Positions 1 through 7,984 of a DNA stretch of 64,000 nt are shown here, piece after piece. The position numbers and the translations under genes were made by a program. Each line of letters starts with the position of its first letter. Position 1 is the stretch's first letter. The notes beneath the pieces are model-generated. The model ran no database searches. It was not told where the DNA came from and saw nothing but the letters and a program-made list of their open reading frames with translations. Location: NCBI RefSeq assembly GCF_003864295.1, contig NZ_BDQK01000013.1:1004501-1068500 (forward strand). The letters run 5' to 3'. The stretch comes from Aphanothece sacrum FPU1. GTDB lineage: Bacteria > Cyanobacteriota > Cyanobacteriia > Cyanobacteriales > Microcystaceae.

Positions 1-376
1 TCCGGAATTCAATTGAAATTACACTAACCATTAGATTATTACAGATTATTTAGACAATTCGTCAATTGATTTGCCAGAAATTTTCAGGACTTTTTAATTA
101 TTTCAGGAGATATCCTTAAGATTTTGCTCAAAGTGAACAAATTCTTGGCAAAGGTCTTGCTAAAAATGATGTTATATGCTTAGTCAACCTCCTCATTCGG
201 GTATTTTAAATATAACGTCGGAACAATCCCCTATAAGGATTTGTCGGATTAAGCATACACAAGGTAGACATTCAGTCAAATCTTTGTTACATTGCTTTAT
301 AGTAGAGGTAATCATTAAATCAAGCAATAACCTCTAACCAGACCCAATCATCTGTTATCTGTCAAAAGGAGTAATT
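1..376. other. Non-coding leader upstream of the nblA pair
   Basis: No convincing reading frame is visible here. A possible nblA promoter is TATAGT at 298-303. About 40 bases upstream of its expected start lies GTA-N8-GTC (264-277). This sits where a class II NtcA site would be expected but matches GTAN8TAC only in the left half, so the link to nitrogen control is a weak inference from known nblA regulation. Confidence 0.3.
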
Positions 377-541
377 ATGGAACCTATTTCTGCCAATTTA
401 AGCCTAGAACAACAGTTTGAAATGAAGCGTATTCGGGATGCAGCTAAAGGAATGAGTCGTGAACAAGCACTAGATCTTCTGTTAAAAGCGTCGCGACTAC
501 TGATGATTAAGACCAATGTTGCCCGTAATTTAGCCAAATAA
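377..541 (+). CDS. nblA: Phycobilisome degradation protein NblA (first copy)
   Basis: A 54-residue protein of the NblA family, which marks phycobilisomes for destruction during nitrogen or sulfur starvation by bridging phycobiliproteins to a Clp-type protease. The family signature SLEQQFEMKRI is seen near residues 9-19, followed by a second helix ending in NVARNLAK; the length is normal for NblA. The ATG is preceded by GGAG five bases upstream. A second nblA follows after 37 bases on the same strand, the tandem arrangement known from Synechocystis, so the two are probably cotranscribed. Identification rests on motif and size. Confidence 0.9.
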   Translation: MEPISANLSLEQQFEMKRIRDAAKGMSREQALDLLLKASRLLMIKTNVARNLAK

Positions 542-578
542 AACCCCATAGAGAACATTTAAAACAAAAGAGGTCACT

Positions 579-758
579 ATGATAGACGTACAAGTTTTTG
601 AATTATCCTTAGAACAACAATTTGAACTCCAATGCTTACAGCAGGAGTTCCAGGAACTAGAACGCGAACAAGTTATCCATTACTTACTTGATACCATGCA
701 ACAGCTTATGGCCAGGGATAATCTAATTCGGGATTTGATGAAGAATTCATTGTTCTAG
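579..758 (+). CDS. nblA: Phycobilisome degradation protein NblA (second copy)
   Basis: A 59-residue NblA paralogue with the same core (LSLEQQFELQ) at residues 9-18, but diverged afterwards: QQEFQELEREQVIHYLLD replaces the RDAAKGMSREQALDLL type region of copy one. In Synechocystis the two NblA proteins act as a heterodimer, so divergence between tandem copies is expected. An AGGT ribosome-binding site precedes the ATG. The stop codon lies inside the left arm of a long inverted repeat (751-880), so the end of this gene is probably folded in the mRNA. Confidence 0.88.
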   Translation: MIDVQVFELSLEQQFELQCLQQEFQELEREQVIHYLLDTMQQLMARDNLIRDLMKNSLF

Positions 759-880
759 TGTCTTGGGCCTAGACGATCTCCATCTCATGCCAAACTTCTG
801 GTCATTATTAGTTGTTTGAGAGAAGAAGGGCAAGGGGTTCGGGACGTCACCCGCTCAAACATAATAAAAACACTAGAACA
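751..880 (+). repeat. Nested inverted repeat at the 3' end of nblA2
   Basis: The outer arms TGTTCTAGTGT (751-761) and ACACTAGAACA (870-880) are perfect complements. Inside, TTATTA plus TGTTTGAG (805-820) pairs with CTCAAACA plus TAATAA (854-867) with a two-base bulge, and GGGT/ACCC closes the apex. There is no T-run, so a classical intrinsic terminator is not obvious. It could be a structured 3' UTR, a small RNA or an old mobile-element remnant. Confidence 0.6.
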
Positions 881-915
881 AGTGCATCTGTTAAGTTTGA
901 CTACTAAATAAAATT

Positions 916-1578
916 CTAAAGCAAATCTTCTAAAGTGGCGGCAACAACTTGATGATTAGAATCTTCTCGAAGTTGACTCAAAGCTTCCTTGACTTGGGGA
1001 CTATCAAACCGCTTTAAAGCGTAGGCAACTTGCCGACGTATTCTTTCAGATTGTGAACCAACTAATGCCAATAGTTGGGATAATGCCGCTTCTTGTTGCC
1101 TAGTTTCGGTTAAGGTACCAAGTGCTTGCACAGCAGCTTCTTGAATGATAATATCTTCATCTGCTAAACCTTCCAGACAAACCTCAAAAAGTTCGCTGTG
1201 GCACTCTAAATCACCTAATGCTGCCATAATACTGCGACGTACCAGCCAGTGATCATCCTGAATAAAAGTTAGCACTAAATGAGATGCAGCGCACTTGCCA
1301 AAGAGGGAAAGAGAATTTGCTGCTTCTGCCCTCACATTGGGTGTATTATCAAATTTCATAATTTCCAACAGTGCAGCAAAGGATTCGGCAGTTTGTTGTT
1401 TACCCAATCCCATACTAACAAAGGAACGCACTAAAAATTCTGGATCATTAAGTTTACTTGTTAATAGGGGAACTGCAATCTCCGGTGGGTAGTCTTTTAG
1501 AGAAGAAATCCCTTTAAGTCTATACTGAAAATCAGAATTATTTAGAGAAGTTTCGATTTCGTGAATATTCATAAACAA
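916..1578 (-). CDS. HEAT-repeat protein of the NblB / phycobilin lyase-like family
   Basis: A 220-residue protein built of helical HEAT-like repeats (for example DPEFLVRSFVSMGLGK, TPNVRAEAANSLSLFG, DHWLVRRSIMAALGDL and DEDIIIQEAAVQALG, each about 30 residues). This family includes the CpcE/CpcF-type bilin lyases, the CpeY/CpeZ lyase-chaperones and NblB, which helps detach bilins during phycobilisome breakdown. The length is close to NblB, and the gene faces the nblA pair, which favours NblB. The nearby cpe genes leave a CpeZ-like role open. A second in-frame ATG two codons downstream (1572) gives MNIHEIE and may be the true start. Family confident, exact function not. Confidence 0.65.
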   Translation of the reverse strand: MFMNIHEIETSLNNSDFQYRLKGISSLKDYPPEIAVPLLTSKLNDPEFLVRSFVSMGLGKQQTAESFAALLEIMKFDNTPNVRAEAANSLSLFGKCAASHLVLTFIQDDHWLVRRSIMAALGDLECHSELFEVCLEGLADEDIIIQEAAVQALGTLTETRQQEAALSQLLALVGSQSERIRRQVAYALKRFDSPQVKEALSQLREDSNHQVVAATLEDLL

Positions 1579-1660
1579 AGCAAGTAGAAGATCTGGAGAT
1601 AAATCTATTTTAACATTAATTTTAAATTTTAATTATTGTATAAATTTTAATTAAAGTCTA

Positions 1661-2029
1661 CTAATTGCTTTCATCAAATCGAGTCTTAAAACTGCCATAT
1701 TTGAACCAATAATGATGTAATTCATGGTTATTTTTTTGTAAACTTCCTTTTGCTTGATAGAGAATCACTTGTCGATGATTTCCCATCCAAACTCGTTTGA
1801 CAGCTTCGACAGAAATTAAACATCCTCCTAAACTATTAAGACATTGCTCAAATCTTTCAACTGCTGGATAATCTAGGGTTTCAAAAATCACAAATTTATC
1901 AGAAAAAATTAGGTGACGACTGCGAATCCAAGCTTGCATTTTTTTACTAGCTATTGGGGGTAGCATATTAATTAAACTTGAATTGAAATCAATATTTTGG
2001 GGGTTTTCTTTAGTCAATTGGTTAATCAT
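1661..2029 (-). CDS. cpeR: CpeR-type activator of phycoerythrin genes
   Basis: A small protein resembling CpeR, the activator needed for phycoerythrin and pebAB expression in chromatically acclimating cyanobacteria. The recognisable core starts at MLPPIASKKMQAWIRSRH and runs through GGCLISVEAVKRVWMGNHRQ to HHYWFKYGSFKTR at the C-terminus. The start is uncertain: the frame reaches back to a TTG at 2068; an ATG at 2029 gives 122 residues; an ATG at 1966 gives about 101 residues beginning at MLPP. No good ribosome-binding site decides between them. The gene lies 3' of cpeC-cpcL-cpeD on the same strand, matching cpeC-cpcG2-cpeR operons in group II chromatic acclimators. A hairpin sits in the gap behind cpeD, so read-through or a separate promoter is possible. 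Confidence 0.75.
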   Translation of the reverse strand: MINQLTKENPQNIDFNSSLINMLPPIASKKMQAWIRSRHLIFSDKFVIFETLDYPAVERFEQCLNSLGGCLISVEAVKRVWMGNHRQVILYQAKGSLQKNNHELHHYWFKYGSFKTRFDESN

Positions 2030-2365
2030 TTTTGACAATTTTAGCGCAAATTTGCTAAGAAAAATCAAGAGCGATTTATCCTATTCGCTCTAGATAAAGT
2101 AGGAGATACAAAACTTAAATAAAAAACCATGTAAAGATTTTAAGAAACTAACCATCTTTACCAGATTGATTTTAGAGGGATTAATTTTGATGCCAAATCC
2201 CTACATATAGATTAATTCAGCAGCAGGGGCTGAATAATATTCAGCCCGTACAAAACTCAGAAGTAAAAACCTTGAAACTGGATAATTACCAATAGTTAAT
2301 AGTTCATTATCAATTATTAATTATTAATTATCCATTGTTGAAGTTAGTTATGTTGAAAAATTGTT
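2030..2365 (-). other. Gap between cpeD and cpeR with a hairpin
   Basis: No gene is visible. A strong hairpin, GGGCTGAA-TAATA-TTCAGCCC, occupies 2227-2247. It has no following T-run and may attenuate transcription from cpeD into cpeR. The stretch near 2305-2340 is low-complexity ATTATTA repeat ending in TTATCCATTGTTG. Confidence 0.5.
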
Positions 2366-3133
2366 TCAAGAAACTTCTGTGATACTGACAATGGTTCCGC
2401 CAGTGCGTTGAATACGCTGAATTTGGGGAGTCATTTTCCCACCAGAAACAAGGTATTCAGTGGTACTAATTCGGCGAGGACTATCAAATTTAGACCCCTT
2501 AACCAAAATTTTGAAAGTTTTTTCGGTAGCATCTTTGTAAGGACTAATCCGACCACCTGTACTGGGTAAGGTAATCTTATTACCGCTATTCCCTGCCACC
2601 ACATCGACTAAACGAGAAGCAGTAAAAGCACTATCAACCCCAGCATATCCCTGATACAGAGATAAAGTACGATTGTAACCGACTTGCTTTTGTCCTACTT
2701 GACTTTTAGCACCTTGATAATAAGGAACGATATTTTCCCCAAATGTATCCTGATACTCGTTGCTATCGAGGTAAGAATCGATTTCTGCATCGTATCCTTC
2801 TGAGATACAGCGACAAATATGCTCAGACAGTTCAGTTTGGTCTAAGGGAGCGCGACCTAACAAATGTTTAAAGTTTAACTCAACAAAACGGTAGGGAGCG
2901 CAAGATTCAAAATACCGACCACGATAAAAGTCAGATTTAGCCACAGCGCGGACAAATTCCCGTACGGTTATTGCCCCATTACATAACTGAGATTCAGCAG
3001 TAGTCAGCCGTTCGCTTTCCATGACATGGGGATTACCCAAAACTTGCTTATAAACGGCACGAATTACAGCCTCTTTATCATTAAGGCTGCTAATAGCTCG
3101 AAGTTCAACTGGCGTATCTAAAACAACACTCAT
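2366..3133 (-). CDS. cpeD: Phycoerythrin-associated rod linker CpeD
   Basis: A 255-residue rod linker with an N-terminal phycobilisome linker domain (about residues 20-150, including AVYKQVLGNPHVMESERL, ITVREFVRAVAKSDFYR and FVELNFKHLLGRAP). A C-terminal CpcD-like domain (about 200-255) contains KFDSPRRISTTEYLVSGG and ends IQRTGGTIVSITEVS. The ESQLCNGAITVREF and SPRRISTTEY wording is typical of CpeD rather than CpcC. The frame extends upstream to 3193, but MSVVLDTP at 3133 is preceded by AGGAG at good spacing and matches family N-termini, so it was chosen. It is the third gene of the cpeC operon, 85 bases after cpcL. Confidence 0.82.
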   Translation of the reverse strand: MSVVLDTPVELRAISSLNDKEAVIRAVYKQVLGNPHVMESERLTTAESQLCNGAITVREFVRAVAKSDFYRGRYFESCAPYRFVELNFKHLLGRAPLDQTELSEHICRCISEGYDAEIDSYLDSNEYQDTFGENIVPYYQGAKSQVGQKQVGYNRTLSLYQGYAGVDSAFTASRLVDVVAGNSGNKITLPSTGGRISPYKDATEKTFKILVKGSKFDSPRRISTTEYLVSGGKMTPQIQRIQRTGGTIVSITEVS

Positions 3134-3218
3134 TGAGATTCTCCTACAAAATAGATAACAATTGAAAAAGCACCCAACTCTGCCTGCAAGCAATACAGCG
3201 CGGGCTTTTTAGCCTCAC

Positions 3219-3971
3219 CTAAAGGGAAATAATGCCCCAAGCGGCTAAAGCGGTAGCAATTACACCTAATGTCAAAAGTCCAGCACCCGTAAAGGTAATG
3301 ATTTTACCCGCTAAAATTAACCCAGCCGGATAAGGTGGTTTTTGCCATTGCCAACGAGGTGCAAGTAAATCGCGCATTCCTGCAAAATAGCCCATTGCTT
3401 CCAATTTCTGACGATGTTCTTCCCCATAACGAGGCATCCGCGCAAAGGGTAACTCTCCTAGAGTACGCTGAGGCAAAATGCGTCGCCGTTGGTAAGGAAC
3501 CGTATCGTAACCAAAATTGGTTAGATACTCGTCACTATTGAGCAAATCATCCACAAACTCCTGTAAACCCTTGCTAGCTAATACCATTGACCAAGCAATT
3601 TTTTCTCGTTCATGGTAAACATCCCGCCCCAAAACTCGTTGGACGCACATTTGTACAAAGCGATAATTATTATTCGGTTCGTAATTGCGCCAACGAAAAC
3701 AGTCAGATAACAGTAAAGCGCGAATAAAATCTCGCACCGTTATTTGACGATTTTTTAGCTGAGATTCCAAGGCTTTTTGGCGGTTGCTGGAGATTATCTG
3801 TTGCTCGTTGAAAATCTGACGATATGCCGCCCAAATCAATTCATTTGCGTCTGTGGGAGAGAATAGTTTCTCCCCCGTATAAATTCTGGGTTGTTCATCC
3901 CCAGGGATTTCATAAGCAGCAACTCGGTGATTTTGGCTTTTAGGTGAATAATCTAGTAGAGGAATAGTCAT
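3219..3971 (-). CDS. cpcL: CpcL (CpcG2)-type membrane-anchored rod linker
   Basis: A 250-residue linker that starts [14 protein letters not shown] like CpcG rod-core linkers and has the linker domain ([58 protein letters not shown]). Instead of the usual core-binding tail it ends in a hydrophobic segment of about 37 residues (214-250: [19 protein letters not shown]). That tail defines CpcL/CpcG2, which anchors rod-only phycobilisomes to the thylakoid and feeds photosystem I. The frame reaches 4001, but the ATG at 3971 matches the family N-terminus. It lies 42 bases after cpeC and before cpeD in the same operon. Confidence 0.88.
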   Translation of the reverse strand: MTIPLLDYSPKSQNHRVAAYEIPGDEQPRIYTGEKLFSPTDANELIWAAYRQIFNEQQIISSNRQKALESQLKNRQITVRDFIRALLLSDCFRWRNYEPNNNYRFVQMCVQRVLGRDVYHEREKIAWSMVLASKGLQEFVDDLLNSDEYLTNFGYDTVPYQRRRILPQRTLGELPFARMPRYGEEHRQKLEAMGYFAGMRDLLAPRWQWQKPPYPAGLILAGKIITFTGAGLLTLGVIATALAAWGIISL

Positions 3972-4013
3972 CTTTAAAGTCTTTATGCTGAAATTACGCA
4001 CATTAGACGGTTT

Positions 4014-4892
4014 TTAGTTGACAGGAGTAATACTGGCAATGACTCCGCCTTGTTGGTGAATACGTTGATATTCTTGGGAAAGTCTGTCAAACGGTACTAG
4101 ATAAACCTGGTTACTGCGACGAAATTTGGAGACTCGGTTAACCTTACCTGAAGGACTATAGCCACTTACTTCGATACGGAAAACTTTACCTTCGTCACCT
4201 GCGCCAACACCTTGAGGACCTTTAGCACCCCGACTTCTTTCTTGGAATGACCAACCATCGCCAATTGCACCACCAGAAGGGGGAATTATGGTTAAGGGGG
4301 TTTCCTGAATGACGTATTTGTTCAAAACGGGAGTTTTGCCCGAAATACTGCCTTTAAAATCGCTACTAGAAGCACCGCGCAGCATAGCAAACATATGGGT
4401 AAAACCAACCATAGTTTGTCCTGGTTGGGTTTTGTAACCTCGGAAATAGGGAACGATATTTTCTCCGTAGGCATTTTGATATTCATCGCTATTGAGGTAG
4501 GAATCAATTTCTGCCTCAAATCCTTCTGTATCTAAAATGGTACTGTGCGCTCTCATTTCTTCTAAGTCAACGGGAGTACGACCAAGAAGATGTTTGAAAT
4601 TGAGTTCAATAAAGCGATAACGAGGACAAGTATCGAAAAAGCGGGAACTGTAAGCATTAGATTTGGCTAAAGCGCGAACAAACTCACGCACGCTTAATTC
4701 TCCCCGTTTAAATTGGGATTCAGGTATGGTTGCTCTTTCGCTTTCCATGACGTAAGCATTCCCCAAAACTTGCCGATAAACGGCACGAATTATGGTTTCT
4801 ACTTCTTCTTCTGAACGTCCAGGGATCAATTCTAACCTGGGAGTTTCTTCAAATAAAGCAACCCCCAATTGGGAGGCGGGTCCAAATACCAT
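4014..4892 (-). CDS. cpeC: Phycoerythrin-associated rod linker CpeC
   Basis: A 292-residue linker joining phycoerythrin hexamers in the rod. It starts MVFGPASQLGVALFEETP, has the linker domain at about residues 28-155 (ESQFKRGELSVREFVRALA, IELNFKHLLGRTPVDLEE) and a C-terminal CpcD-like domain at about 235-292 (SGKVNRVSKFRRSNQVYLV, QQGGVIASITPVN). The KRGELSVREF wording and length fit CpeC. GGAG lies nine bases before the ATG. It heads the operon cpeC-cpcL-cpeD(-cpeR). A direct-repeat G-box about 65 bases upstream predicts activation by the green-light regulator CcaR. No cpeBA structural genes are in the window. Confidence 0.87.
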   Translation of the reverse strand: MVFGPASQLGVALFEETPRLELIPGRSEEEVETIIRAVYRQVLGNAYVMESERATIPESQFKRGELSVREFVRALAKSNAYSSRFFDTCPRYRFIELNFKHLLGRTPVDLEEMRAHSTILDTEGFEAEIDSYLNSDEYQNAYGENIVPYFRGYKTQPGQTMVGFTHMFAMLRGASSSDFKGSISGKTPVLNKYVIQETPLTIIPPSGGAIGDGWSFQERSRGAKGPQGVGAGDEGKVFRIEVSGYSPSGKVNRVSKFRRSNQVYLVPFDRLSQEYQRIHQQGGVIASITPVN

Positions 4893-4958
4893 TTTCTAAG
4901 TCTCCATAACTTACCAATGTTAAATATTACCATACAACAAGTAAGGAAAAGGGTGAGG

Positions 4959-4980
4959 ATTTGGTAAAGAAATCGGAAAG
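4959..4980 (-). promoter_or_regulatory. Tandem CcaR-type G-box upstream of cpeC
   Basis: Read on the minus strand there are two adjoining 11-mers. The first, CTTTCCGATTT (4980-4970), is a perfect match to the G-box CTTTNCNATTT. The second, CTTTACCAAAT (4969-4959), matches seven of nine fixed positions. In Synechocystis and Nostoc punctiforme the response regulator CcaR binds this kind of direct repeat to activate cpcG2 or the cpeC operon in green light. A TAATAT -10 candidate lies about 29 bases downstream (4929-4924). Confidence 0.75.
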
Positions 4981-5390
4981 ATTCTCCATCAAAGCGTTAA
5001 GAATTATTAAAAAAAATATTACGTCCAGATGGCATGGTTGTAACTTAACTTTAACTCGTTCATAGTTAAGCTAGACAAAAAAAGGTTGCCTACGCAACCT
5101 AATAATGATTCTACCGACGAACAAGTTATGCTAAATTATCAAAAACAATGGACTTTAACTCGCTCAGAGTTAAGCTATACAAACAAAGGTTGCCTACGCA
5201 ACCTAGAATGAGCGTCCGCGCTCGTCGGACTTCGTTTCTATAGCATAAGGCTTTAGCCTTTTATTCATTATTAATTTAGCATAGTTTGTCCGGTAGAACC
5301 GTTTTTATAGGGTCAGGCATAAGGTCTGTTATTATATTGATTATTCGTTTAACATAGTAAGTCTGGTAGAAACTGGTTGGGAAAAACTAT
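4981..5390. other. Intergenic repeats between the phycobiliprotein-like gene and cpeC
   Basis: No gene is seen. A 53-bp direct repeat occurs at 5048-5100 and 5152-5204 with a 104-bp period. Each copy ends in the hairpin AGGTTGC-CTAC-GCAACCT. The following GTCCG/CGGAC hairpin (5214-5230) and the GGCTTTAGCC palindrome near 5250 belong to a stem-loop family seen elsewhere in the window. They may end transcription of the leftward gene at 5391-5975. Confidence 0.6.
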
Positions 5391-5975
5391 TCAAGCTTGA
5401 TTAAACTGTTTTAACGCACTAATTAAATGCTCAAAATAGGGAGATAATCCATCTTTTTCTTCCTTACTAAATTGCTGTAAACTAACCATCTTTAATTCTT
5501 CTAATCCGTAGATCATTGCTGACAAAGGAACCTGCAATTCTTGATAAAGTAACTGCATATTTTTGAGTCCTTCTTGACTCGTAAATTCAGATTTTTTTCC
5601 AGCAATTCCATAGGTAATACAGCGTAAAAAATGCCAAAAATCTCGCCAACAAGCTTCTGCACGTTCTGGGGGATAAAGATCATTCCCAGGGGCAGTAATA
5701 TTAGGGAAATGAATTAATAATTGTTCTCTGGCCTCAGCCACAAGATTAGAGGCTTGCTCCCGTAATAATCTTGATTTTTCTCCCGATTTTGCCGTATCAG
5801 GAGCAAGATTTTTCAGCATTTCTAAATCTTCATCAGTTAAATATCTTCCTTCATCATCAGCCTGTTGAAAAATGCTAATTACTTCGTCTGAATATAGGTC
5901 TTTCCAAGTAGCAAAACTAACAATTCTTGCTAGAGGAATTAACTGTTTTGCTCTGTCGCTTAATTGCATACTCAT
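5391..5975 (-). CDS. Orphan phycobilisome-family protein, allophycocyanin-like, with conserved bilin cysteine
   Basis: A 194-residue globin-like phycobiliprotein homologue. After an N-terminal extension of about 35 residues it follows the allophycocyanin pattern: EGRYLTDEDLEMLKN, then ITAPGNDLYPPERAEACW, RDFWHFLRCITYGIAG and LYQELQVPLSAMIYGLEELK. Cys109 with the following W-R-D sits exactly where bilins are attached in alpha and beta subunits (C-x-R-D), so it may carry a chromophore. It is longer than normal subunits (about 160-175 residues) and not paired with a partner gene. It lies between the cpeC operon and divergent pebAB. It is not one of the usual Apc, Cpc or Cpe subunits that I recognise; its role is unknown. 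Confidence 0.7.
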   Translation of the reverse strand: MSMQLSDRAKQLIPLARIVSFATWKDLYSDEVISIFQQADDEGRYLTDEDLEMLKNLAPDTAKSGEKSRLLREQASNLVAEAREQLLIHFPNITAPGNDLYPPERAEACWRDFWHFLRCITYGIAGKKSEFTSQEGLKNMQLLYQELQVPLSAMIYGLEELKMVSLQQFSKEEKDGLSPYFEHLISALKQFNQA

Positions 5976-6240
5976 GAAATTTAACTAATCCTTACTTGCC
6001 GATTACTTATTGGATTTTAGTAGGTTAACAAACTCATAATTGCCTAGATTAGACTAAAATTAAGAGATTTTCTGTTAATATTTATTACGATCTTCCTTTT
6101 GTCGTCTTCCCTGAACTTCACAGAAGTAGTAAGCTGTGTAACGAAATATTACTTAGTTAGTCAAAAAAGAGACGAGACTTAGGGGACTCATTTATTCTCA
6201 TATTCTCAAGGAGAGATTTTAAGGAGCTAGATTTTAATCT

Positions 6241-6975
6241 ATGTTTAAGCCGTTTCAGCAATTTCTAGAAAAAGAACTGTTTGGGCGTTTTGATTTACAG
6301 AGTCGTCCCATTCCTTCTGGCTTAGAATCTTTGGTGAGTGAAAGAGGCAAAAATCCTGCCACAATTCAAAGTTGGTGTTATGAATGCCCTGAATTACGCA
6401 AAATTCGCTACACTTACATCGATGCAGGTGAAACGGCGCAAATTTTTAATAGTGTTATCTACCCTAACTATAATTACGATTTGCCCTTACTAGGAATTGA
6501 CTTTTTAGCGTTTGGACAGAAGAAAATATTAGTAGTTTTAGATTTTCAGCCTTTATTTCGTGAGCAAGATTATCTAGATAAATATATAGAACCAATGAGT
6601 GCAATTCGAGATAAATATAAAGATTTGGCTCAAGATTTAGAAATGAAGTTTTATGATGCTAATCAGTATTTTTCTAAAAATTTGCTCTTTGCTAAAACTG
6701 ATGCAGAAACGGTTATAAAACGCTTATTTCCTGCTTATCAAGAATATGTCCAATTATATTGGCAACTCATAGAACAAGCTTCTCCTGTGACTACTATAGA
6801 AGCAAGTCAACGTATTATTAAGGCACAAAAAGATTATGATCAGTATAGTGCCGAACGTGATCCAGCATCAGGATTATTTAGTAGTTATTTTGGACACGAA
6901 TGGTCAGAGAGATTTCTCTACGAGTTCTTGTTTGAAGATGCTATTCCCTTAGCGGTAACTGCTGGAGTAAAATAA
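6241..6975 (+). CDS. pebA: 15,16-dihydrobiliverdin:ferredoxin oxidoreductase PebA
   Basis: A 244-residue ferredoxin-dependent bilin reductase. PebA reduces biliverdin IXalpha at C15 to 15,16-dihydrobiliverdin, the first step toward phycoerythrobilin. The family core is clear: [45 protein letters not shown], and the C-terminal [19 protein letters not shown]. It is followed after 19 bases by pebB in the standard pebAB order, which supports the assignment over other reductases. The upstream 265 bases should contain the promoter; in Fremyella this operon depends on CpeR, and a cpeR gene is present about 4 kb away. Confidence 0.92.
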   Translation: MFKPFQQFLEKELFGRFDLQSRPIPSGLESLVSERGKNPATIQSWCYECPELRKIRYTYIDAGETAQIFNSVIYPNYNYDLPLLGIDFLAFGQKKILVVLDFQPLFREQDYLDKYIEPMSAIRDKYKDLAQDLEMKFYDANQYFSKNLLFAKTDAETVIKRLFPAYQEYVQLYWQLIEQASPVTTIEASQRIIKAQKDYDQYSAERDPASGLFSSYFGHEWSERFLYEFLFEDAIPLAVTAGVK

Positions 6976-6994
6976 GGGTAAATATTTAGTTAAA

Positions 6995-7744
6995 ATGACT
7001 CTCTATCAACCTTTTTTAGATTACGCGATCGCCCTTCTCAATGAACGACTTGAACTCGAACCCTATCCTATTCCTATAGGCTTTGAAAGCAAGGAATGTA
7101 CAACAGGCAAGGGAAAAAGGGAGCAATTAGTTGTTACGACGAGTCATGCTTTTAAATCCCCCAAACTTCGGCAAATTCGAGCCGCTCATGTTGAAGGTGG
7201 GGATTCTTTACAAGTTCTCAATTTCGTGATTTTCCCGCAATTAACTTATGATTTGCCGTTTTTTGGGGCAGATTTAGTTACTTTGCCTGGAGGACATTTA
7301 ATTGCCTTAGATATGCAGCCTCTTTTCCACAATGAGGCTTATCAAAAGCAATATAGTGAGCCTATTTTACCGATTTGGCAGAGATATCAAGAAGATTTAC
7401 CCTGGGGTGGTGATTTTCCTGAAGAAGCGAAAGCCTTCTTTTCCCCTGCCTTTCTTTGGACTCGACCGCAAGAGACAAAAATGGTAGAAACTCGCGTTTT
7501 TGAGGCATTTAAAGACTATCTCCAGGCATATTTGGATTTTGTCCAACAGGCACAACCGATAACAGATAGTCAACGATTGGGAGAGATTCTTGAGGCACAA
7601 CAACGTTATCTTAACTATCGTGCCGCAAAAGATCCCGCTAGGGGTATGTTTACCCGCTTATATGGTGAAGAATGGACAGAAGAATATATTCACGGTTTCC
7701 TGTTTGATTTGGAACGCAGTTTAGCAGTAGATGATGTCAATTAA
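6995..7744 (+). CDS. pebB: Phycoerythrobilin:ferredoxin oxidoreductase PebB
   Basis: A 249-residue bilin reductase that converts 15,16-dihydrobiliverdin to phycoerythrobilin, probably by direct transfer from PebA. Family features are [52 protein letters not shown] and the C-terminal [19 protein letters not shown]. The N-terminus [19 protein letters not shown] fits PebB. It lies 19 bases after pebA and its last 14 bases overlap the next small gene, so the three are likely one transcript. Together they supply the chromophore for the phycoerythrin rods implied by cpeC and cpeD. Confidence 0.92.
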   Translation: MTLYQPFLDYAIALLNERLELEPYPIPIGFESKECTTGKGKREQLVVTTSHAFKSPKLRQIRAAHVEGGDSLQVLNFVIFPQLTYDLPFFGADLVTLPGGHLIALDMQPLFHNEAYQKQYSEPILPIWQRYQEDLPWGGDFPEEAKAFFSPAFLWTRPQETKMVETRVFEAFKDYLQAYLDFVQQAQPITDSQRLGEILEAQQRYLNYRAAKDPARGMFTRLYGEEWTEEYIHGFLFDLERSLAVDDVN

Positions 7745-7961
7745 TTCTAGACAAGAAACCTTAATTGAACAAGAAGTTACCTATACCCTTGAAATCAATG
7801 GCAAATTTTTTATCATGGAAAATGTCCCCGCCAGAGTTTGTGTAGAAACAGGAGAGCGTTTTTTCGCACCAGAAACTGTCGAACGGTTGCAGAAAATAAT
7901 CTGGGAAAATAAGCAACCAAAGCGAGTAATTGAAACACCAGTATTTGACTTTGCAAGTTAG
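7731..7961 (+). CDS. YgiT/MqsA-type small protein (antitoxin-like, zinc site reduced)
   Basis: A 76-residue protein with a short domain [27 protein letters not shown] (residues 24-50), the characteristic segment of YgiT-type zinc-finger or MqsA-like antitoxin N-termini that are common in cyanobacteria. The N-terminal CxxC normally seen is absent (a single Cys remains), so zinc binding is doubtful. No toxin gene is next to it; it overlaps the end of pebB by 14 bases and has no obvious ribosome-binding site of its own. It may be a stray antitoxin read with pebAB. Confidence 0.5.
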   Translation: MMSINSRQETLIEQEVTYTLEINGKFFIMENVPARVCVETGERFFAPETVERLQKIIWENKQPKRVIETPVFDFAS

Positions 7962-7984
7962 ATTGTAGGATGATTTAGGTGCAA

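Noticed and set aside
264-277. Firm NtcA site ahead of nblA
   Set aside because: Only the GTA half matches; position is right but sequence support is too weak for a separate feature.
4322-4519. Open frame on the minus strand inside cpeC
   Set aside because: It lies in another frame of a strongly supported linker gene and has no protein-family features.
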